The notes under the pieces: model-generated
Database searches by the model: none
The model's input: the letters and a program-made list of their open reading frames with translations, nothing else
What the model was told of the DNA's origin: nothing
Source: Chloroflexia bacterium
GTDB lineage: Bacteria; Chloroflexota; Chloroflexia; Thermomicrobiales; JALYUS01
Assembly: GCA_025924435.1 (NCBI GenBank)
Contig: JAICIL010000055.1
Location: 1 to 18,106, forward strand
Direction of reading: 5' to 3'
Length of the DNA stretch: 18,106 bases
Translations under genes and position numbers: made by a program
Shown: positions 6,639 through 11,680 of the stretch, in pieces
Layout of the letters: each line of letters opens with the position of its first letter
Position numbering within the stretch: the stretch's first letter is position 1

Positions 6639-8084
6639 CTAATACTTCGGCAGGGAGGGATCCACCTCGTCCGACCAGGCGAGGATGCCGCCGGTGAGGT
6701 TCTTCAACTTGCGGAAACCCGCATCCTTCAGGATGCCGAGCGCCTTCGCGGAGCGGACGCCGGAGCGGCACTGCAAGACGATCTCGTCCGCCGAATCGAG
6801 TTCGTGCATCCGCGCGGGCACGTCGCCGAGCGGGATGAAGCGGACGTCCGGCTCTTTGATCGTGCCGAGCGCCCACTCGTGCGGCTCGCGCACGTCCACG
6901 ATGACGAGATGCTCGCCCGCATCCAGCCGTGTCTTCAACTCGCGCGGGGTGATCTCCCACTGCGCTTCGAGATTGACTTCCGGCCCCGGCGTGATGCCGC
7001 AGAACTCGTCGTAGTCAATCAGGTGGTGGATCGTGGCGTGCTCGCCGCAGATCGGGCAGGTCGGGTCCTTGCGCAGTTTGTACTCGCGGAACTGCATCTT
7101 CAGCGCGTCGAAGCGGAGCAAGCGACCAACGAGCGGATCACCGATGCCGAGAATTAGCTTCAGCGTCTCCGCCGCCTGGAGCGCGCCGACGATGCCCGGC
7201 AGCACGCCGAGCACGCCGCCCTCCGCGCAGGAGGGGACGAGGCCGGGCGGCGGCGGCTCCGGGTAGAGGCAGCGATAGCACGGCCCCTCCTGCGCGTAGA
7301 AGATCGAGACCTGCCCCTCGAAGCGGAAGATCGAGCCGTAGACGTTCGGCTTGCCGAGGAGCACGCAGGCGTCGTTGACGAGATAGCGCGTCGGGAAGTT
7401 GTCCGTCCCGTCCACGATGATGTCGTAGTCTTTGAAGATGTCGAGCGCGTTCTCGCTGGAGAGGCGCGTCTCGAAAGTCGTGATCTCGGTGTACGGGTTG
7501 AGCGCGGTCAGCCGCCGCTTGGTCGCCTCCAACTTCGGCACGCCGATGTCCTCGGTCGTGTAGGTCACCTGCCGCTGGAGGTTCGAGGAGTCCACGACAT
7601 CGGCGTCCACGATGCCGAGGTGGCCGACGCCCGCCGCCGTCAGATAGAGGCCGAGCGGCGCGCCGAGGCCGCCCGCGCCGACGAGCAGGACGCGCGCCTG
7701 CTTCAGTCTCTTCTGCCCTTCGAGCGTTACTTCGGGCATGATGAGGTGGCGGCTATACCGCCCGATCTCATCCGGCGAGAGTTCCACGTCCTCCATCGTC
7801 GCCGCGCCGCCCGCGATGGACGGCACAATCGTCACGGTATCGCCGGAGGCGACGGGCGTCTTGTCCTTCTGCAGATAGCGGATGTCCTCGTCGTTCACAT
7901 AGACATTGACGAACGAGCGCAATTGGCCGCTGTCGTTGTAGAGATGCCTCTTGAGGTCGCCGTACTCCCCGGTCAGTTGCCCAAGCACCTCGCCGACGGT
8001 GCCGCCCGCCAGTTGCACCTGCTCCTTGCCCCCGGCGAACTGCCGCAGCGCCGTCGGGATCAAAATCGTCACATTCTCCGCCAT
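6639..8084 (-). CDS. moeZ: CysO-MoeZ fusion: sulfur-carrier protein joined to E1-like adenylyltransferase and rhodanese
   Basis: This 481-residue protein has three domains. Residues 1-93 form a ubiquitin-fold carrier closely resembling mycobacterial CysO (SFVNVYVNDEDIRY at 57-70, and VPSIAGG with Gly92-Gly93). Residues 98-350 form a ThiF/MoeB E1-like domain: ATP loop GAGGLGAP (136-143), DADVVDSSNLQRQ (160-172), TDNFPTRY (227-234), catalytic-type Cys286 in PSCAEGG, and zinc cysteines 269/272 and 343/346. Residues 375-481 form a rhodanese domain with active Cys439 in CRSGVRS. The E1 domain would adenylate the carrier's C-terminus and the rhodanese would pass sulfur to it as a thiocarboxylate. 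Oddly, the carrier is fused, so its Gly-Gly is internal (followed by AATMEDVELS) and must be freed or work in an unusual way. A GGGGGT site precedes the ATG. It is the last gene after cysM and mec. Confidence 0.93.
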   Translation of the reverse strand: MAENVTILIPTALRQFAGGKEQVQLAGGTVGEVLGQLTGEYGDLKRHLYNDSGQLRSFVNVYVNDEDIRYLQKDKTPVASGDTVTIVPSIAGGAATMEDVELSPDEIGRYSRHLIMPEVTLEGQKRLKQARVLLVGAGGLGAPLGLYLTAAGVGHLGIVDADVVDSSNLQRQVTYTTEDIGVPKLEATKRRLTALNPYTEITTFETRLSSENALDIFKDYDIIVDGTDNFPTRYLVNDACVLLGKPNVYGSIFRFEGQVSIFYAQEGPCYRCLYPEPPPPGLVPSCAEGGVLGVLPGIVGALQAAETLKLILGIGDPLVGRLLRFDALKMQFREYKLRKDPTCPICGEHATIHHLIDYDEFCGITPGPEVNLEAQWEITPRELKTRLDAGEHLVIVDVREPHEWALGTIKEPDVRFIPLGDVPARMHELDSADEIVLQCRSGVRSAKALGILKDAGFRKLKNLTGGILAWSDEVDPSLPKY

Positions 8085-8116
8085 GATTACCCCCTACATC
8101 AGATCAGAAACCGATT

Positions 8117-8217
8117 GAACCGCAAAGACGCAAAGAGCACAAAGAGCGCAAAGAGAGAAGAGGGGTACATTGTCTCTCTTCTTTGCGTCCTTCGCGTTCT
8201 TTGCGTCTTTGCGGTTC
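8117..8217. repeat. 101-bp imperfect hairpin of nonamer repeats between mec and cysO-moeZ
   Basis: The outer 20 bases, GAACCGCAAAGACGCAAAGA (from 8117), are exactly complementary to the right end (to 8217), and the inner parts of the arms pair partly around a short centre near 8163-8173. Each arm is itself a degenerate 9-base tandem repeat of CGCAAAGAG type. It fills most of the 150-bp gap between two genes of one operon. Such purine-rich hairpins recur between genes in many bacterial genomes. It may affect mRNA processing or stability, or simply be a non-autonomous repeat. Confidence 0.85.
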
Positions 8218-8234
8218 ATATGCTTTCTCTTCTC

Positions 8235-8666
8235 TCAGCCGCGTTCGATGAGTTGCTCTTCATTGTAGCCGGAGCGGTCGGCTTTGAGCACCCAGGATTT
8301 GAGATCGAGGGCGATGCCCTTGTAGACGCCCTGGATGAGATAGGAATAGGTCGGCCAGGCGAAGTCGCGGTCCGTCTCGGAGGGGCGCGGCTCGCTATCC
8401 GGGTGGGAGTGGTAGAAGCCGAGCAGGTCCATGCCCGCCTCCCGCGCCCGCCGCTCCTCGCGCGCGATCACCTCCGGCCCGATGCGGAAGCGCCGCCGCC
8501 GCTCGTCCACCTGCTCCCAGGCGTTCTCGACCGGCACGGTCTCGCGCACGATCTTCTCATCGCCCCGCGCCACGCCGATCAGCAGCCCGCACACCTCGTC
8601 CGGGTACCCCCGCTCGCTGTGCCGGCACACACTCGCCCGCAGCGCATTCGTCCACACCACACTCAT
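8235..8666 (-). CDS. mec: Mec-like JAMM metallopeptidase (CysO-cysteine hydrolase)
   Basis: This 143-residue JAB1/MPN/Mov34 zinc peptidase has a complete active site. Glu24 lies in DEVCGLLIG, and the motif GFYHSHPDSEPRPSETDRD supplies His86, His88, Ser96 and Asp99 with the canonical H-x-H-x7-S-x2-D spacing. In Mycobacterium tuberculosis, Mec cuts cysteine from the CysO-cysteine adduct, hydrolysing the bond after the carrier's Gly-Gly. The same role is strongly implied here by cysM upstream and the CysO-MoeZ fusion downstream. It could also release the carrier domain from the fusion, which is inference. GGGGGTGG sits just before the ATG at 8666. Hairpin repeats occupy both flanking gaps. Length and motif order are normal for the family. 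Confidence 0.92.
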   Translation of the reverse strand: MSVVWTNALRASVCRHSERGYPDEVCGLLIGVARGDEKIVRETVPVENAWEQVDERRRRFRIGPEVIAREERRAREAGMDLLGFYHSHPDSEPRPSETDRDFAWPTYSYLIQGVYKGIALDLKSWVLKADRSGYNEEQLIERG

Positions 8667-8685
8667 ACCACCCCCGGAAAAATGT

Positions 8686-8783
8686 GAACCACAGAGGCAT
8701 AGAGGACACAGAGGAATACAGAGAGAATGAAGATATTTCTCTTTCTCTGTGTCTGCTCTGTGTCCTCTGTGCCTCTGTGGTTC
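8686..8783. repeat. 98-bp imperfect hairpin of nonamer repeats between cysM and mec
   Basis: The left arm begins GAACCACAGAGGCATAGAGG (8686) and the right arm ends CCTCTGTGCCTCTGTGGTTC (8783). They pair almost perfectly over about 28 bases and loosely inside. Each arm consists of degenerate 9-base units of ACAGAGGAC type. The right tip overlaps the cysM stop codon (TGA, 8782-8784). It resembles the hairpin at 8117-8217 in size, GAACC/GGTTC ends and nonamer design, but has a different unit sequence. Confidence 0.85.
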
Positions 8784-9717
8784 AATCGGTCTCCTCCTCG
8801 TCCCAAAAGGGGAGCGAGAGGTACTTGGATGCGCCGTCGCAGAAGATCGTGACGACCGTGCCCGCGTCGAGCGTCGCCGCGACGCGGAGGGCGGCGACGG
8901 TGTTCGCGGCGGCGGAGACGCCGACGAGCAGCCCTTCTTCGCGCGCCAGCCGCTTGACCATCGCGTAGGCGTCGTCGGTGCTCACTTCCAGGGTGGTGTC
9001 CGCGAGCGACGGGTCGTAGATGCCGGGGACGATGGCGGAGGCGTACTGCTTCGTCCCCTCGATCCCGTGCACCGGGCTATCCGGCTGCACCGCGACGAGC
9101 CGGACGTGCGGGTTGTACGCGCGCAGGCGGCGGCCGGTGCCGGTGAAGGTGCCGCTCGTGCCCATGATCGCGACGAAGTGCGTCACCGCGCCGCCCGTCT
9201 GCTCCCAGATTTCCGGCCCGGTCGTCTCGTAGTGGGCGCGCCAGTTGGCGTCGTTGTTGAACTGGTCGGGGTAGAAGTAGCGCTCCGGGTCGGCGGTATG
9301 GCGGCGCTGCACCTCGTGGATCGCGCCGTCGAACCCCTCCGCCGGGTCGGTCTCGACGAGCGCCGCGCCGTACGCCGCGAGGATGCGCTTGCGCTCCTCG
9401 CTCGCGTTCGCGGGCATGCAGAGTTCCACCTTGTAGCCGAGCGTGGCGGCGATCATCGCGTAGGCGATGCCGGTGTTGCCGCTCGTCGCGTCCAGAATCG
9501 TCTTCTCCGGCGTGAGCAGGCCGCGCGCGATGCCGTCCCGGATCATCGCGAGGGCGGGGCGGTCCTTGACGCTGCCGCCGGGATTGTTCATCTCCGCCTT
9601 CGCCGCGACGGTCACCGCCTCCGGCAGATGCGCCGTGACGTGCGTCAGTTTGATGAGCGGGGTATTGCCGATCAGATCGAGCACGGTCGCCGTGCCCTGT
9701 GCCGTTATCTGCGCCAT
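8782..9717 (-). CDS. cysM: CysM-like PLP cysteine synthase (CysO-dependent O-phosphoserine type)
   Basis: This 311-residue fold-type II PLP enzyme shows VLDLIGNTPLIKL (12-24), the Schiff-base Lys51 in NNPGGSVKDRP, the substrate loop ATSGNTGIAYA (77-87) and the phosphate-binding GTSGTFTGTG. It belongs to the cysteine synthase/cystathionine beta-synthase family. Its place next to mec and cysO-moeZ points to the CysM branch, which condenses O-phosphoserine with thiocarboxylated CysO; an O-acetylserine preference cannot be excluded from sequence. The start at 9717 (MAQITAQG) fits the family; a GGAGGG lies about 11 bases upstream, rather far. The frame is open to 9792, with another ATG at 9753. 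The C-terminus ends in an unusual acidic FWDEEETD. It is the first gene of the leftward cysteine operon and is divergent from the peroxiredoxin gene. Confidence 0.9.
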   Translation of the reverse strand: MAQITAQGTATVLDLIGNTPLIKLTHVTAHLPEAVTVAAKAEMNNPGGSVKDRPALAMIRDGIARGLLTPEKTILDATSGNTGIAYAMIAATLGYKVELCMPANASEERKRILAAYGAALVETDPAEGFDGAIHEVQRRHTADPERYFYPDQFNNDANWRAHYETTGPEIWEQTGGAVTHFVAIMGTSGTFTGTGRRLRAYNPHVRLVAVQPDSPVHGIEGTKQYASAIVPGIYDPSLADTTLEVSTDDAYAMVKRLAREEGLLVGVSAAANTVAALRVAATLDAGTVVTIFCDGASKYLSLPFWDEEETD

Positions 9718-9752
9718 CGGTGAACCATCCCTCCACGCGTTCGCGGCGCGCA

Positions 9753-9782
9753 TTGTCGCAGAAGTTGCGCGACAAACGCAAC
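9753..9782. promoter_or_regulatory. Two overlapping dyads upstream of cysM
   Basis: TTGTCGC (9753-9759) and GCGACAA (9769-9775) form a perfect inverted repeat with 9 bases between. GTTGCG (9764-9769) and CGCAAC (9777-9782) form a second one overlapping the first. They lie 36-65 bases upstream of the cysM start, where a regulator of the operon could bind or where the leader could fold. No clear leftward promoter was found, so the role is open. Confidence 0.4.
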
Positions 9783-9840
9783 AACGCGCCACGCCCGCGT
9801 ATCAGTGATAACCGCATACCGACGGCTAGCATTCCCCGCA

Positions 9841-9869
9841 TTGCCCATCACCGATTGCTCCTTTACTAT
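9841..9869 (+). promoter_or_regulatory. Promoter of the peroxiredoxin gene
   Basis: TTGCCC (9841-9846) and TACTAT (9864-9869) are separated by exactly 17 bases. Transcription would begin near 9876, leaving only about 12 bases before the ATG at 9888. Confidence 0.5.
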
Positions 9870-9887
9870 GATGGCGGGAACGGACGG

Positions 9888-10433
9888 ATGGCATGGAAAG
9901 GCGAGCGATTGCGAGCGGGTGATTTGGCGCCGGATGTGACGGTGACCATCGGGGATGAGCAGGTGCGGCTGCGCGATTTCATCGGCGAGAAGCGGATCGT
10001 CCTCTATTTCTATCCGAAGGACTCCACCCCCTCCTGCACGATGGAGGCGCGGCGGTTCAACGATCTCGTGGAGCAGTTCGCCGCCGCCGGGACGGAAGTG
10101 ATCGGCGTCAGCACGGACAACGCCGCGACGCATGCCCGCTTCGCCCGGCGCGAGGGGCTGCGCTTTTCGCTCGGCACCGACCCGGACGGCACGCTGGCGG
10201 CGGCCTTCGGCGCGGCGAACCGGCTCGTGCAGGGGATCGTCGCCCGGCGCGTCACCTTCCTGATCGGGAAGGATGGCCGCATCGCCCGCGTCTGGGATCG
10301 CGTCAACCCGCACACGCACCCGCTGGATGTGCTCGATGCGGTGCGAAACCTAACCCCCGGACCCCCTCCCGAAACGGGAAGGGGAGCACCAGGCGAACGC
10401 GTCGCTATCGAAGTAAATCCCGCGCCATTGTGA
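9888..10433 (+). CDS. bcp: Bcp/PrxQ-type peroxiredoxin, single cysteine, repeat-derived C-terminus
   Basis: This 181-residue thioredoxin-fold peroxidase reduces hydroperoxides. The signature FYPKDSTPSCTMEARRF places the peroxidatic Cys50. Classical Bcp proteins have a resolving cysteine five residues later; here that position is Arg55, and Cys50 is the only cysteine in the protein, so it must use a 1-Cys mechanism with an external thiol. GVSTDNAATHARFA and VTFLIGKDGRI are typical for the family. The enzyme core ends around DVLDAVRNL; the last 25-30 residues (TPGPPPETGRGAPGER and onward) are encoded by a GC-rich hairpin repeat normally seen between genes. The start at 9888 (MAWKGERLRAGDLAPD) agrees with family N-termini; the ribosome binding site is weak. 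It diverges from cysM, which fits a thiol/oxidative-stress setting. Confidence 0.9.
   Translation: MAWKGERLRAGDLAPDVTVTIGDEQVRLRDFIGEKRIVLYFYPKDSTPSCTMEARRFNDLVEQFAAAGTEVIGVSTDNAATHARFARREGLRFSLGTDPDGTLAAAFGAANRLVQGIVARRVTFLIGKDGRIARVWDRVNPHTHPLDVLDAVRNLTPGPPPETGRGAPGERVAIEVNPAPL
10347..10387. repeat. Intergenic-type repeat embedded in the 3' end of bcp
   Basis: AACCTAACCCCCGGACCCCC (10347-10366) runs into CCCCTCCCG-AAA-CGGGAAGGGG, an imperfect hairpin around 10362-10385. This layout (a CCTAACCCCC lead, then a C-rich/G-rich stem) is typical of dispersed repeats between genes in Chloroflexota and Cyanobacteria; that resemblance is from memory and was not searched. Here it is translated in frame as the tail of the peroxiredoxin. 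Confidence 0.65.
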
Positions 10434-10470
10434 CCGAATAGTGACGCAACATCCGCGACGGTCATCCGGC

Positions 10471-11280
10471 TTAATGATCGGATGAGGCGGAACCGCCGAG
10501 GTGGTCGGTGATTTTGCGCGCGGAGCCGATGACGCGCGCGGCGTGTTGCCGCGCATCCTCCGGCCGGAACCGCTGCTCGGGCTGGGTGATCCCCACCGAG
10601 CCGATCGCCCGGCCGCCGGGCGCGAAGATCGGCGCGGCGATGCCCACCGCACCGGGCGTCCGCTCGCCGTGCGTCAGCGCGTATCCCTGCTGGCGTATCC
10701 GCGCAAGCGCGTCCTCCAGCGCCGCCCGGTCGGTGATCGTGTGCGGGGTGATCGCGGGCAGCGGCCGCGCGAGGATCGCGTGCCGCTCCGCTTCCGGCAG
10801 GGAGGCGAGGATGGCGAGGCCAGTCGCGCCCGCCGTGATCGGGAGCCATTCCGCAATTTGGCGGACCTGGCGGATGGGGTGGGGCGAGTCCACCGTCGCG
10901 GCGAGCAGCATCTCCCGGCGCGACGGGTCGTACAGCGCGAGAAGCGCCGTCTCACCGGTCGCGTCCACGAGTTCTTTCAGCCAGGGGAGGGCCGCCTCGC
11001 GCACGGAGTGATGGTCCGCCGCTTTCCACGCCAACCGCAGGAACGCAAGCCCGAGGCTGTAGCGGCCCGTCTCCGGGTCCTGCCGAACCTGTCCGCCTTC
11101 CTGGAGGTGCGCGAGCACGCGGTGGAGCGTGCTGGGGTGCATCGCGACCCCGGCGGCGATCTCCCGCAGGCCCCACGCCGCCCCGCCCGCATCCACCATC
11201 CAGAGCAGGACCGCGAACGCCCGCGCAACCGGGTCGCGCGTCTCGCGCCGCTCGGATTCCTTCGCGATTGACCGATCCAT
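10471..11280 (-). CDS. IclR-family transcriptional regulator
   Basis: This 269-residue protein has an N-terminal winged helix-turn-helix (GLREIAAGVAMHPSTLHRVL, 37-56), a wing (DPETGRYSLGLAFLRLA) and a C-terminal IclR effector domain. Conserved pieces of the latter are GLAILASLPEAER, ITDRAALEDALARIRQQGYA and the late GAVGIAAPIFAPGGRAIGSVGI. Members bind small organic acids and repress or activate neighbouring genes. The ATG at 11280 has GAAGGAG 6 bases upstream; the frame is open to 11637, but that extension crosses the gene's own promoter and has no family resemblance. It is transcribed divergently from aconitase, 400 bp away, making acn and itself the obvious candidate targets. It converges with bcp with 37 bp between the stops. 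Confidence 0.92.
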   Translation of the reverse strand: MDRSIAKESERRETRDPVARAFAVLLWMVDAGGAAWGLREIAAGVAMHPSTLHRVLAHLQEGGQVRQDPETGRYSLGLAFLRLAWKAADHHSVREAALPWLKELVDATGETALLALYDPSRREMLLAATVDSPHPIRQVRQIAEWLPITAGATGLAILASLPEAERHAILARPLPAITPHTITDRAALEDALARIRQQGYALTHGERTPGAVGIAAPIFAPGGRAIGSVGITQPEQRFRPEDARQHAARVIGSARKITDHLGGSASSDH

Positions 11281-11296
11281 GATTGCTCCTTCGCAA

Positions 11297-11317
11297 TTGG
11301 ACGGCGTTCCCGTCCAA
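11297..11317. promoter_or_regulatory. Perfect dyad at the iclR-type gene's transcription start (putative autoregulatory operator)
   Basis: TTGGACGG (11297-11304) and CCGTCCAA (11310-11317) are perfectly complementary around CGTTC. The dyad lies between the predicted start point (about 11317) and the ATG at 11280, a good place for autorepression. It could alternatively be an mRNA hairpin in the short leader. Confidence 0.5.
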
Positions 11318-11323
11318 GTCTCT

Positions 11324-11351
11324 ATCATAGCCGGGCCGGTGTTTCTCTCAA
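11324..11351 (-). promoter_or_regulatory. Promoter of the IclR-family gene
   Basis: Read leftwards, TTGAGA (11346-11351) and TATGAT (11324-11329) are 16 bases apart, each one mismatch from consensus. Transcription would start near 11317, about 37 bases before the ATG. Confidence 0.55.
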
Positions 11352-11392
11352 AGAACCACCGCCGTTCCCCGGATCGCCGGCGTTCGACTCCC

Positions 11393-11421
11393 TTGACAGC
11401 GCGTGTGAGCGGGCATATCTT
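11393..11421 (+). promoter_or_regulatory. Sigma-70-type promoter directed at aconitase
   Basis: TTGACA (11393-11398) is a perfect -35, and TATCTT (11416-11421) follows after exactly 17 bases. The predicted start near 11428 gives an unusually long leader of about 250 bases before the aconitase GTG at 11681. The whole 11281-11680 gap contains regulatory sequence but no convincing gene. Confidence 0.65.
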
Positions 11422-11426
11422 ACGTA

Positions 11427-11450
11427 ATAAGGAAATATACGTTTCTTTAT
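11427..11450. promoter_or_regulatory. Operator-like dyad just downstream of the aconitase -10
   Basis: ATAAGGAAA (11427-11435) and TTTCTTTAT (11442-11450) are complementary at 8 of 9 positions with 6 bases between. A GGAAA...TTTC core resembles known IclR-type operators. Its place at the predicted start point fits a repressor; the divergent IclR-family protein is the natural candidate. An overlapping TTACGTAA palindrome lies at 11420-11427. Confidence 0.5.
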
Positions 11451-11523
11451 CAGAAACATGCGACGAGTCGCCCCGGTGCCGGATGAGCCGGGATGCGCGT
11501 GAAGGCGGTGTCGGATGTCGGCC

Positions 11524-11603
11524 GTATCGCTCTCGTTCTCGCATGCCGCCTGCGATACAATAACGAGAGCAATTTCGCGCGGACGCGATGGCATCGCCAT
11601 GCG
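11524..11603 (+). other. Structured leader of aconitase with two overlapping alternative stems
   Basis: GTATCGC (11524-11530) pairs with GCGATAC (11552-11558), while GCTCTCGTT (11529-11537) pairs with AACGAGAGC (11562-11570). The order a-b-a'-b', sharing two bases, means an H-type pseudoknot or two mutually exclusive hairpins. A third hairpin, ATGGC-ATC-GCCAT with outer CGC/GCG and one bulged base, follows at 11584-11603. No known riboswitch class is recognised. The structure would sit in the long acn leader, 80-150 bases before the start codon. Confidence 0.45.
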
Positions 11604-11680
11604 GCGTTGCCCGGCGTGTGCCGCGCTTCGTATCCACGACATGCCGTTCGGGAACGCAGCGGAACGGCGAGGAGGCAACC

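Noticed and set aside
7794..7796. Internal ATG (Met97) as a separate start for the MoeZ part
   Set aside because: There is no purine-rich ribosome binding site upstream and the carrier domain is in perfect frame, so a true fusion is more likely.
8117..8783. CRISPR array
   Set aside because: The repeated 9-base units are contiguous, degenerate and arranged as inverted arms; there are no constant repeats with unique spacers and no cas genes.
7620..9723. Two rightward open frames (7620-8687 and 8749-9723) opposite moeZ, mec and cysM
   Set aside because: They run through three well-identified genes and both hairpin repeats, and have no coding signature of their own.
11588..11680. Upstream ATG extension of aconitase
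   Set aside because: The 31 extra residues are Arg-rich and unlike aconitase N-termini; GTG at 11681 has a good GAGGAGG site.
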